The position numbers and the translations under genes were made by a program. From the NCBI GenBank assembly GCA_029858965.1, contig JAOUDZ010000001.1:62001-126000 (forward strand): a DNA stretch of 64,000 nucleotides, written 5' to 3'. The DNA comes from Cyclobacteriaceae bacterium (GTDB lineage: Bacteria > Bacteroidota > Bacteroidia > Cytophagales > Cyclobacteriaceae). Below, piece by piece: positions 45,006 through 52,757 of the stretch (position 1 is the stretch's first letter; each line of letters starts with the position of its first letter). The notes beneath the pieces are model-generated. The model ran no database searches. It saw only the letters and a program-made list of their open reading frames with translations, and had not been told where the DNA came from.

Positions 45006-45025
45006 TTGATCACCCCTTGATCACC
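45006..45025. repeat. Direct repeat TTGATCACC x2, candidate operator of the DsrE-TsdA cluster
   Basis: TTGATCACC occurs at 45006-45014 and 45017-45025, an 11-bp period close to one helical turn, about 73-92 bp upstream of the Tat-DsrE start codon at 44933. Each copy contains the palindrome TGATCA. Tandem sites with this spacing are typical of regulator binding. Inference from pattern only. Confidence 0.4.
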
Positions 45026-45069
45026 ACTGAAAAGTCAACAATCTATCCGATATCTAAGGGCCATTGCTG

Positions 45070-45092
45070 CGACAGGCAGCAGATGCCTGTCG
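45070..45092. terminator. Strong hairpin, possible terminator or structured element
   Basis: CGACAGGCA (45070-45078), loop GCAGA, TGCCTGTCG (45084-45092): a perfect 9-bp stem. On the plus strand only TTT follows, and on the minus strand no T-run follows, so termination is uncertain. It could stop reverse transcripts of the purD-ricT-gldH operon or mark a small repeat family. Confidence 0.4.
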
Positions 45093-45347
45093 TTTAAGAA
45101 TCATCTCATGAAAGATAAGAAGTCACCAGTACAAAGTCAACAGCCATGGCAGGAGGTTAATTCAAAACATGGGGGGCTAAAACGCTTTTTCGCCTTTCCG
45201 CTATTCCGCCTGGAATTCCATCTATTATTCGATACCCTCCCCTCCAGGAATGATGCATTTCACAGCAGTGAACGTCCTTTCACTGAGCTTAACTATCAAC
45301 CTTATGCAGGTTTAACAGAGGATGGTGTAATATTTAGGCACATTATT

Positions 45348-45818
45348 TTATTTGTGGGCTTTTTCTACGCGCAGCCCAACAGCGAAGATTCCTGGCAATG
45401 TATCCAGTCGCATAAACTGTTCAAACTCTACCCGGTACTTTCCTTTGCTTTTGAATTGGTAGTCCCCAAGCAGCAAAAATCTGTGATCATACAAATCTCC
45501 AATACCCCCCTTGCCTAAAGGCTTGCCAGTTTTTTGATCAAAGAGAAATTCAGTCATGAGCTTCTTCTGGATTTCTACGCCGGATGAATCTTGCAGATAG
45601 TATGTGAAAAAGAACCTTGCATATGGATAGGAAACTGCATTCCGGATATTGCCATAAAGATTGTACTGCTGATTGATATCATCAATTTGGAATTCAAAAT
45701 GAGGCTTGTCAGTGACTACCCATTGGCGTTTCTCCAAGTCTGTGATTTGCTCATACACCCGTGTATCATCACATGCTAAAGCAATAGCCGCGATGCATAA
45801 CGCTATTAAAACTCTCAT
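45348..45818 (-). CDS. gldH: Gliding motility lipoprotein GldH
   Basis: A 156-residue lipoprotein: the signal MRVLIALCIAAIALAC ends in a lipobox Cys16. The mature chain has the GldH pattern: FEFQIDDINQQYNLYGNIRNAVSYPYARFFFTYYL, then a GKGGIGDLYDH block. GldH is required for gliding and type IX-associated functions in Flavobacterium, and is conserved in Bacteroidota that may not glide. The start overlaps the stop of ricT by 4 bp (ATGA), so both are translated from one message. It is the last gene of the purD-ricT-gldH unit. Confidence 0.92.
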   Translation of the reverse strand: MRVLIALCIAAIALACDDTRVYEQITDLEKRQWVVTDKPHFEFQIDDINQQYNLYGNIRNAVSYPYARFFFTYYLQDSSGVEIQKKLMTEFLFDQKTGKPLGKGGIGDLYDHRFLLLGDYQFKSKGKYRVEFEQFMRLDTLPGIFAVGLRVEKAHK

Positions 45819-46966
45819 CGCTGGCTCCCGGGTTTGGGATTACGGTTATTTCGGTTATCGCCACCACTTCTCCGCTTTTTGCGCTTCTTGGGTTTACTTT
45901 TAAACTTTTGATCCATGCGGGCGAGGTCGCTGTTAAGGGTTTCAACTGGAATTTTTACTGCAGCGACATCCAGATCAAGGCTTGCAGGTTTCTTACCTTC
46001 GCGGTTTAAGCGTAGAATTTGATTGACACGTTCTATGTTCAATGGATACCAGGTGTTTTCTGAAACAAATCCAAACCACATTATTTTCCGGAAGATATCG
46101 GTCTTCTGGAGTGTAGCCTCACCCTTTTCTGTGAGCAACGGGCCTTCAATCTTGGGAATATGTTCCAACGCCTCCATGTAGGTCTCGAGTTCATAATTGA
46201 GGCAACATTTCAGCCTCCCACATTGCCCGGAAAGTTTGCTGGGATTAAGTGACAGATTCTGATATCGGGCTGCACTGGTAGCAACATTCTTAAAATCGCT
46301 CAACCAGGTTGAACAACATAATTCTCTCCCGCACACGCCGATCCCTCCCAATCTTCCTGCTTCTTGCCGCAAACTTATTTGGCGCATTTCTACCCTGATT
46401 CTGAATTCACCGGCCAATAGTTTGATCAATTCACGAAAGTCAACACGATCATCCGCTGAATAAAAGAAAGTGGCTTTGATGTTATCCGCCTGAAACTCTA
46501 TGTCCGAAAGTTTCATTTCAAGTTTGAGGTCACGAATAATCTCCCGGGTTCTGTAGAGTGTAGGCAGCTCGCGTTTTTTTACTTCTTCAAATTTTTCCAA
46601 ATCTTTCTGGTGCGCCAATCGATAGATCTTCTTAATCTCGCTATCGTTTTGCACCTTTTTCTTTTGCAATTGCAGTCGCACCAATTCACCTTGCATAGAA
46701 ACGTGCCCAATGTGGTGGCCGCTGGGCACTTCGACTACAATAGCATCACCGGTAGTAAGATTGAGGCCCTCGGTATTAGCATAGAAGTCCTTCCGCCCGT
46801 TCTTGAAACGTACTTCCACAATATTGAACTTATCTTGGCCCGGCATTTCCATATTGGAAAGCCAATCAAAAACATTCATTTTATTGCAGCCACCCGTTTT
46901 GCATGCACCGTTATTATTGCATCCGGAAACTACTCCATTTTTCGTTGATACACATGAACATCCCAT
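45815..46966 (-). CDS. ricT: RicT/PSP1-domain protein with N-terminal cysteine cluster
   Basis: A 383-residue PSP1/RicT-family protein. The N-terminus is Cys rich (C3, C5, C16, C22, C27), followed by NVFDWLSNMEMP. The PSP1 core shows DRVDFRELIKLLAGEFRIRVEMRQISLRQEAGRLGGIGVCGRELCCS and CGRLKCCLNYE, the cysteine motifs that ligate Fe-S clusters in the RicAFT complex of Bacillus, which affects RNase Y-dependent RNA processing. The C-terminus is Lys/Arg rich and probably disordered. It begins 5 bp after the purD stop and overlaps gldH, linking it to cell-surface functions by operon context only. Confidence 0.9.
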   Translation of the reverse strand: MGCSCVSTKNGVVSGCNNNGACKTGGCNKMNVFDWLSNMEMPGQDKFNIVEVRFKNGRKDFYANTEGLNLTTGDAIVVEVPSGHHIGHVSMQGELVRLQLQKKKVQNDSEIKKIYRLAHQKDLEKFEEVKKRELPTLYRTREIIRDLKLEMKLSDIEFQADNIKATFFYSADDRVDFRELIKLLAGEFRIRVEMRQISLRQEAGRLGGIGVCGRELCCSTWLSDFKNVATSAARYQNLSLNPSKLSGQCGRLKCCLNYELETYMEALEHIPKIEGPLLTEKGEATLQKTDIFRKIMWFGFVSENTWYPLNIERVNQILRLNREGKKPASLDLDVAAVKIPVETLNSDLARMDQKFKSKPKKRKKRRSGGDNRNNRNPKPGSQR

Positions 46967-46971
46967 CCCAC

Positions 46972-48258
46972 TTAAACTTTATAATTCAATAAATCTTGTC
47001 CGATGTCTTTTCGGTAGTACAAGCCTTCCCAACTAATTTGCGCTGCGGCTGCATACGCCTGGTCCCTTGCCTCCGACAAAGACTTACCTTTTCCGGAGAT
47101 GGCTAGTACGCGTCCTCCGTGCGTCAGGACATGTTCTTTTTGTCTGGTGGTTCCTGCATGGAACACCATTGCTTGTCCTTCTTCTCCCAGCCCCTCAATA
47201 ACCTTTCCCGTCTCATATTCGCCTGGATAACCGCCAGAAACCAACGCTATAGTTACGGTACAATTCTCATCGATTTGAATTTGTTTATTTTTTAATTCTC
47301 CTTTTGCGGCAGCAATCAAAAGCTCAACAAAATCACTTTTAATGCGTGGCATAACAGCTTGCGTTTCCGGATCTCCCATGCGCGCATTGTACTCAATTAC
47401 AAATGGATTCCCCCCCATGTTCATGATTCCCACGAAGATAAATCCCTTATAATCTATTCCTTCACGATTCAATCCATCAATGGTAGGCTTTACGATTAGC
47501 TTATCAATTTTCTGCATAAACGAAGGATCGGCAAATACAACCGGTGAAACCGCACCCATACCACCAGTATTCGGTCCTGTATCTCCTTCACCGATCCTCT
47601 TATAATCTTTTGCTTCCGGCAGGATTACATAATCCTTGCCATCGGTGAGCACAAACACGGAAAGTTCTATACCATTCAAGAATTCCTCAATCAGCACTTT
47701 TGCACTAGCTGCCCCAAATCTTTTGTTGACCAGCATTTCTTTTATTACTGCTTTCGCCTCACCCTGGCTCAGGCTTATAATCACGCCTTTCCCTGCTGCA
47801 AGTCCATCGGCTTTCAGCACAATGGGCGGCTTGCAGCTGGAAATATAGTCAAGCGCCTGACTCAAATCCGAGACGATAAACGATTTGGCTTTTGCCGTTG
47901 GGATATTATGCCGAAGCATAAATTGCTTAGAATAGTCCTTACTACCCTCAAGTTGCGCCCCAATTTTACCAGGGCCAATCATGAGGATTCCTTTCAATGC
48001 TGTATCATTTTCAAAATAGTCACGGATACCATTTACCAACGGTCCTTCCGGCCCTACAACCACAAGACCGACGGAATTTTCAAGGCAGAATTTGCCCAGT
48101 CCTTCAAAATCGTTAACGCCCAGGTCAACATTTTCAGCGACCAGTGCGGTTCCCGCGTTTCCAGGGGCCACAAAAATCTTTTGGCAAAGTGGGCTTTGCT
48201 TCATTTTCCATGCAAGGGCATGTTCCCTCCCACCGTTACCAATAACGAGAATGTTCAT
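46972..48258 (-). CDS. purD: Phosphoribosylamine--glycine ligase
   Basis: A 428-residue ATP-grasp enzyme for the second step of purine synthesis (phosphoribosylamine + glycine + ATP to GAR). The start MNILVIGNGGREHALAWKMKQS is diagnostic, followed by VGPEGPLVNG, KADGLAAGKGVI and the metal/ATP region EYNARMGDPETQ. Full length. A TATCTTTG box lies 22 nt before the ATG. First gene of an operon with ricT and gldH. Confidence 0.97.
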   Translation of the reverse strand: MNILVIGNGGREHALAWKMKQSPLCQKIFVAPGNAGTALVAENVDLGVNDFEGLGKFCLENSVGLVVVGPEGPLVNGIRDYFENDTALKGILMIGPGKIGAQLEGSKDYSKQFMLRHNIPTAKAKSFIVSDLSQALDYISSCKPPIVLKADGLAAGKGVIISLSQGEAKAVIKEMLVNKRFGAASAKVLIEEFLNGIELSVFVLTDGKDYVILPEAKDYKRIGEGDTGPNTGGMGAVSPVVFADPSFMQKIDKLIVKPTIDGLNREGIDYKGFIFVGIMNMGGNPFVIEYNARMGDPETQAVMPRIKSDFVELLIAAAKGELKNKQIQIDENCTVTIALVSGGYPGEYETGKVIEGLGEEGQAMVFHAGTTRQKEHVLTHGGRVLAISGKGKSLSEARDQAYAAAAQISWEGLYYRKDIGQDLLNYKV

Positions 48259-48280
48259 AAGTTCATTTTCGGTTGAATCC

Positions 48281-48288
48281 CAAAGATA
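48281..48288 (-). promoter_or_regulatory. Candidate -7 element for the purD operon
   Basis: The reverse strand reads TATCTTTG, a full TAnnTTTG match, 22 nt before ATG 48258. No close TTTG -33 element was seen; a T-rich stretch lies about 20 bp upstream. Confidence 0.45.
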
Positions 48289-48369
48289 ACCGCGAATTCG
48301 GTTAAATAAAACCTGGGTTAAAATCCAGTGATGGCCGAATTCTCTGCAATAGACTGGGTATCTGGCTCA

Positions 48370-48405
48370 AAAATAAAAAACGTGAATGATTGCGCATTCA
48401 CGTTT
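48370..48405 (-). terminator. Rho-independent terminator of recQ
   Basis: On the reverse strand AAACGTGAATG, a 6-nt loop and CATTCACGTTT form a perfect 11-bp stem (48378-48405), followed by a T-rich run (TTTTTTATTTTT). It lies 27 bp after the recQ stop at 48433 and before the purD promoter. Confidence 0.88.
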
Positions 48406-48432
48406 CAAAGATAATGTACAATACTGAGCTCC

Positions 48433-50631
48433 CTAATTTGCGTATTCAGACATGAACTTTATACGCATCATCCTGACTTCTTCTTCTGAATAGTCAGACA
48501 TGGTCCCGTCGCCTAAAGCCTCATCAAGATTGTCGGTATCTGCATTCATAAAATAATCATGAATATCATTCTGTTTATGATAGTCAATTACCTCATCGAT
48601 GTAATAATTCAGGTTCAGCTTGGTGCCCGAATAGCATATATTTTCAATCTCCGTCAATAACTCATCAAATGACATTCTGGCCTTTTCAGCAATTTCCTCC
48701 AGATCCACTTTTCGATCAATTTGCTGAATGATCAGAATTTTAGTTTTTGATTTGTTGACGGAGGATTTTATAACTACTTCACTCGCTGTTTCGATGTCAT
48801 TATCTTCGACATATTTTAGGATAACTTCTAAAAACTCATTGCCGAACTTATTTACCTTTCCCATGCCAACACCGTTTACTTGTGCCAGCTCATCTTTGGT
48901 TGTTGGATAAGTTGTAGCCATTTCTTCCAGTGATGGATCCTGAAAGATTACGTAAGGTGGGAGGTTCTTCTCTTTTGCAATCTTCTTCCTTATGGTCTTC
49001 AGTATTTCGAAAAGCCTTACATCATACGCTTTGGTATTTACTGGACCTCTATCGGCAGATTCCTCCTCTTCTTCGATTTCTGTTGTGAAGTCGTGATCGC
49101 GTGCCAGTTCAATCATGTGAGGTTTCTTCAAAAACTTTTCACCCCTTTCGCTGATTTTTAATACACCGATATTGTCAATATCTTTTTCCAGATATTGATA
49201 AATCAGCGTCTGCCGAATGACGGATTTCCAGTAATCTGAGTCCTCGCCGTTTCCCATTCCATAAACGTCCAGATCGAAGTGTCCATAGCTCTTCACATAT
49301 TCATCTTCCACACCGCGAATAACATTTACTAAATGGTTTAGACCAAAACGCTCATTGGTTTGCTTAACGGCCTGCAATACTAATTTTACCGATTCTGATC
49401 CATCAAATCGTTCACGCGGATGCACACAATTGTCGCACATACCGCAATTCTCCTGGGTATATTCTTCTCCAAAGTAGTGCAGCAATTGCCTTCTGCGACA
49501 AACTGGTGATTCAGCATAAAACTCCATTTCCTGCAAAAGGACACGCGAATTCTCGCGTTCCTGGACAGGCTTATCTTTGTTAAATTTTTCTAGTTTATTA
49601 AGATCATTGTGGCTGTAGAACATCAAGCACAATCCCTCCAGGCCATCGCGTCCACCCCTACCGGTTTCCTGATAATATCCTTCCAATGATTTCGGAACAT
49701 CGTAGTGGACAACAAAACGAACATCAGGCTTATCGATTCCCATCCCAAAGGCAATGGTTGCAACGATAATGTCAACCTCCTCATTCAGAAAATCATCCTG
49801 ATTTTTCATCCGAACATCCGGATCAAGACCCGCGTGATATGGAGCTGCCTTAAAACCATTAACATTCAAAAGCCGGGCTATTTCTTCAACCTTCTTTCGG
49901 CTCAAACAATATATAATACCGGATTTTCCCTTATGATCCTTGAGGAATTTAATAAGCTGTTTCTTAGTTTCCTTTTTTGGCCGAACCTCATAGTAGAGAT
50001 TCTTACGGTTGAAAGAGGAGATAAAAACATCCGCCTCTTCCATCTGCAGGTTCTTCTGAATATCGATTTGTACCTTAGGCGTTGCAGTGGCAGTAAGTGC
50101 AATCACCGGCATATCACCCAAATTTTGAATCATTGTTTTAATCTTCCTGTACTCCGGCCTGAAATCATGACCCCACTCAGAAATGCAATGTGCTTCATCA
50201 ATGGCTACAAAAGAAACATTAACCTTCTTGAGGAACTCTATCGTCTCTTCCTTATTAAGTGATTCAGGAGCAACGTACAAAAGTTTAACAACCCCGTTCA
50301 TACAGTCTTTCTTCAACCTTGTTATTTCACCTTTGCTAAGGGTGGAATTCAAGAATCGTGCGTTTACACCATACGCATTCATTTGATCCACCTGATTTTT
50401 CATCAGCGCGATAAGCGGAGAAATTACAATGGCCAAACCATCCCTGACCATTGCAGGTAATTGATAACACAATGATTTGCCGGCACCAGTCGGCATGATT
50501 ACAAAAGTATTTTTTCCATCCAGTAAATTCCGGATGATCGTTTCCTGATTGCCTCGAAACTGGCTGTACCCGAATATTTCTTTCAGACTTTCTTTGAGAG
50601 CGTCTTTCTCTTCGACCAACATCATTTTCAT
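48433..50631 (-). CDS. recQ: ATP-dependent DNA helicase RecQ
   Basis: A 732-residue RecQ. The helicase core shows FGYSQFRGNQE, Walker A PTGAGKSLCYQLP (about 45-57), the DEAH box in AIDEAHCISEWGHDFRPEY, and motif VI GRGGRDG. The zinc-binding module carries CRRRQLLHYFGE...CGMCDNC, followed by the winged helix and an HRDC domain (about 555-640, VNGVGMGKVNKFG). An acidic C-terminal extension follows (about 650-732). RecQ unwinds recombination and replication intermediates. Alternative starts lie within the first three codons. It is divergent from the kpsF-like gene and ends at a clear terminator. Confidence 0.97.
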   Translation of the reverse strand: MKMMLVEEKDALKESLKEIFGYSQFRGNQETIIRNLLDGKNTFVIMPTGAGKSLCYQLPAMVRDGLAIVISPLIALMKNQVDQMNAYGVNARFLNSTLSKGEITRLKKDCMNGVVKLLYVAPESLNKEETIEFLKKVNVSFVAIDEAHCISEWGHDFRPEYRKIKTMIQNLGDMPVIALTATATPKVQIDIQKNLQMEEADVFISSFNRKNLYYEVRPKKETKKQLIKFLKDHKGKSGIIYCLSRKKVEEIARLLNVNGFKAAPYHAGLDPDVRMKNQDDFLNEEVDIIVATIAFGMGIDKPDVRFVVHYDVPKSLEGYYQETGRGGRDGLEGLCLMFYSHNDLNKLEKFNKDKPVQERENSRVLLQEMEFYAESPVCRRRQLLHYFGEEYTQENCGMCDNCVHPRERFDGSESVKLVLQAVKQTNERFGLNHLVNVIRGVEDEYVKSYGHFDLDVYGMGNGEDSDYWKSVIRQTLIYQYLEKDIDNIGVLKISERGEKFLKKPHMIELARDHDFTTEIEEEEESADRGPVNTKAYDVRLFEILKTIRKKIAKEKNLPPYVIFQDPSLEEMATTYPTTKDELAQVNGVGMGKVNKFGNEFLEVILKYVEDNDIETASEVVIKSSVNKSKTKILIIQQIDRKVDLEEIAEKARMSFDELLTEIENICYSGTKLNLNYYIDEVIDYHKQNDIHDYFMNADTDNLDEALGDGTMSDYSEEEVRMMRIKFMSEYAN

Positions 50632-50650
50632 CTTATAAAACCTAAAATTG

Positions 50651-50658
50651 TATCTTTG
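50651..50658 (+). promoter_or_regulatory. Candidate -7 element for the kpsF-like gene
   Basis: TATCTTTG, a full TAnnTTTG match. A start codon would be expected about 15-25 nt downstream. The ATG at 50682 there is out of frame and is closed by TGA after four codons, which fits loss of the original kpsF start. Confidence 0.4.
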
Positions 50659-50693
50659 TTCAATCGTGCATCAAAGCTCACGATGAAAAGGAA

Positions 50694-51602
50694 TTGAATA
50701 TAGTCAAAAATATCAAGAAATTTGCATGTGATGCTTTAATAAAAAAATCTCCTGCAATTCAAAATCTGACTACTTTGATTGACGTAAGTTTTGATGCTTG
50801 CGTCAAAGAAATATATTCTGCAAAGGGGTGCATTGTTGTTACAGGCGTTGGCAAAAGTGCCAAAATTGCCAATAAAATTGTAGCAACGCTCAACTCCGCA
50901 GGAACCCAGGCAATCTTCATCCCCGGCGAAGATGCCATTCATGGTGATCCTGGAATGATCCAATCCAAAGATACTGTCATTTGCATATCCGGAAGTGGAA
51001 ACACGCCAGAGATAAAAGTTTTAATCCCGATACTCAAACGCATAGGATCAAGGCTTGTTGCATCAGTAGGCAATACAAATTCTAACCTGGCAGAGAAAGC
51101 CGATTTTATACTGAATGCAACGATTGCAAAGGAAGCTTACGTGCACAGGCTTACGCCGATCACCAGGACGAGTACACAACTTGCCTTTGGTGATGTTTTG
51201 GCAGTTTGCTTGCTGGAAATTAGCGATACCTCAAACGGCGATTTTGCTGAGCATCGTCTGGAAGGTTCTCTGGGTAGGCAATTCTACCTAAGCTTTTCAG
51301 ATACCTGTACCCACAAGGAATTGCAAAAGGTGATAGAAAAAGCCCTATTAGAAGATTTAACTGTCGAAATTTCATCAAAAAGGGTCGGTTGTAGAAGGGT
51401 TGTTACGGATGACCATGAGCTGCAGGGCGTCAAATCAGGTGGTGATCTTCGCCGGATACCTAAAAAAATATTAACATTAGCGAAGCCAAGGCTTTCGATT
51501 TTCAAAAGAGCTCAAAAAGATACCTTTGCTTCAGAAGCCTGGTCCCAACTTAGCAAAGGAAGAAATTGTATAAAATTTGAAAACTCTTTCGTAATTCGGT
51601 GA
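50694..51602 (+). CDS. Diverged and shortened KpsF/GutQ-type arabinose-5-phosphate isomerase
   Basis: A 302-residue homologue of KpsF/KdsD, which makes arabinose-5-phosphate for KDO. The SIS domain is clear (GCIVVTGVGKSAKIANK, DAIHGDPGMIQ, ISGSGNTPEIKVLIP), but motifs that are nearly invariant in the family are altered: the block usually CPNNLAPTTST reads AYVHRLTPITRTST, the HPGGSLG block reads HRLEGSLG, and TDGDLRR reads SGGDLRR. The second CBS domain is mostly missing; the chain ends in FENSFVIR. The Lys, both Glu and His thought to be catalytic appear to be kept. The start is uncertain: TTG 50694 is the only common in-frame start. Probably a gene under relaxed selection, with a normal kpsF elsewhere. 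Confidence 0.75.
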   Translation: MNIVKNIKKFACDALIKKSPAIQNLTTLIDVSFDACVKEIYSAKGCIVVTGVGKSAKIANKIVATLNSAGTQAIFIPGEDAIHGDPGMIQSKDTVICISGSGNTPEIKVLIPILKRIGSRLVASVGNTNSNLAEKADFILNATIAKEAYVHRLTPITRTSTQLAFGDVLAVCLLEISDTSNGDFAEHRLEGSLGRQFYLSFSDTCTHKELQKVIEKALLEDLTVEISSKRVGCRRVVTDDHELQGVKSGGDLRRIPKKILTLAKPRLSIFKRAQKDTFASEAWSQLSKGRNCIKFENSFVIR

Positions 51603-51637
51603 CTAACGTTTCTTTAACTTTTTACGCATTGAACTAG

Positions 51638-52714
51638 ATGAACAAAAACTTATTCGTAGTGCTCATGGCGGGCGGTGTTGGTGTACGCTTTTGGCCCTAT
51701 AGCCGCAATTCTAAACCTAAGCAATTTCTGGACGTTCTGGGCACCGGCAGAACGCTGTTGCAATCCACGTTTGACAGGTTCCTCCCGATTTGCCCTGTTG
51801 AAAATATTTATGTTGTGACACATGAAGAACATGGCAAACTAGTGCATGAACAGTTGCCCCTGTTGGCTGAAGAGCAGATCTTGGCAGAACCCATGCGCAA
51901 AAATACAGCAGCATGTATTGCCTACGCGAGTTATAAAATTGAGAAAAAAAACGCTGAAGCGGTTATTGTAGTTACACCTGCCGATCATTTAATAATGATG
52001 GAGGAGGAGTTTCAGGAGGTAATAAAGAAAGCTGCCGATCAGGCAATGGGTCAGGACAAACTAATTACGTTGGGCATTACACCTGTCCGACCCGAAACAG
52101 GATATGGATATATTCAATATCATACTGAAAAAAGTTTCGCCAAAAAGGTAAAAACATTTACCGAGAAGCCAGAATTGGCTCTTGCAAAGAAATTCATTGA
52201 GAGCGGAGACTTCGTTTGGAATTCAGGGATTTTTGTATGGGGTGTCAGGGCCATTAATAAGTCATTTCACGAATATCTTCCGGAAATGGCTGAAGTTTTT
52301 GATGATATTAAGCAAAAACTAGGAACTTCAGAGGAAAAAAGTGCCGTTCTAAGTGCCTATTCACAATGCAAAAATATTTCGATTGATTATGGCATTATGG
52401 AAAAAGCCCAAAACGTGTATGTATGTCTGGGCACCTTCACCTGGTCGGATCTTGGCTCGTGGGCTTCCATACACGAGATTTCTGATAAAGATGAAAATAA
52501 CAATGTCGTTAACGCCAATGCTCATATCTATGATACCCGTAACTGTATCATTAAGGGTTCCCCGGATAAGTTGATTGTAGTTCAGGGGTTGAATGGATAT
52601 TTGGTTGGCGAATTCGGGAACGTGATTATTGTTTGTGAGAAGGATCGTGAAGAACAGTTCCGCCGGTTTGTTAACGATTTGAAAACCGAACCAAATGCTT
52701 CTGAATTCATCTGA
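51638..52714 (+). CDS. manC: Mannose-1-phosphate guanylyltransferase
   Basis: A 358-residue nucleotidyltransferase that makes GDP-mannose from mannose-1-phosphate and GTP. The N-terminal motif MAGGVGVRFWPYSRNSKPKQF (about 10-30) and the second site FTEKPELALAKKFIESGDFVWNSGIF are complete. It lacks the C-terminal phosphomannose isomerase domain of bifunctional ManC/AlgA, as is usual in Bacteroidota. It lies 35 bp after the kpsF-like gene, so both sugar-phosphate genes could be cotranscribed and feed surface polysaccharide. Convergent with the M28 peptidase. Confidence 0.95.
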   Translation: MNKNLFVVLMAGGVGVRFWPYSRNSKPKQFLDVLGTGRTLLQSTFDRFLPICPVENIYVVTHEEHGKLVHEQLPLLAEEQILAEPMRKNTAACIAYASYKIEKKNAEAVIVVTPADHLIMMEEEFQEVIKKAADQAMGQDKLITLGITPVRPETGYGYIQYHTEKSFAKKVKTFTEKPELALAKKFIESGDFVWNSGIFVWGVRAINKSFHEYLPEMAEVFDDIKQKLGTSEEKSAVLSAYSQCKNISIDYGIMEKAQNVYVCLGTFTWSDLGSWASIHEISDKDENNNVVNANAHIYDTRNCIIKGSPDKLIVVQGLNGYLVGEFGNVIIVCEKDREEQFRRFVNDLKTEPNASEFI

Positions 52715-52724
52715 TGGGCACAAA

Positions 52725-52757
52725 TAATGCGGGGATATTCTTTTATCCACCGCATTA
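52725..52757. terminator. Convergent hairpin between manC and the M28 peptidase gene
   Basis: TAATGCGG (52725-52732) and CCGCATTA (52750-52757) pair exactly, with an inner GGATA/TATCC extension. The stem lies between the two convergent stops and overlaps the stop of the M28 gene. The T-run is poor, so bidirectional termination is likely but not certain. Confidence 0.55.

Larger units (their letters stand above)
44934..45347. other. Intergenic region between the sulfur cluster and gldH
   Basis: 414 bp without a convincing gene. It contains the 9-bp direct repeat at 45006-45025 and the hairpin at 45070-45092, described separately. An open frame starting at 45108 runs mostly antisense into gldH and is not accepted. 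Confidence 0.55.

Noticed and set aside
45108-45518. Plus-strand open frame of 136 codons beginning MKDKKSPVQS
   Set aside because: Its second half is antisense to gldH, it resembles no family I know and it has no promoter-like box. Its first 240 bp could still hide a small gene, but support is too weak.
49705-50262. Plus-strand open frame of 185 codons inside recQ
   Set aside because: It is entirely antisense to conserved helicase motifs of recQ; its amino-acid composition looks like a shadow frame.
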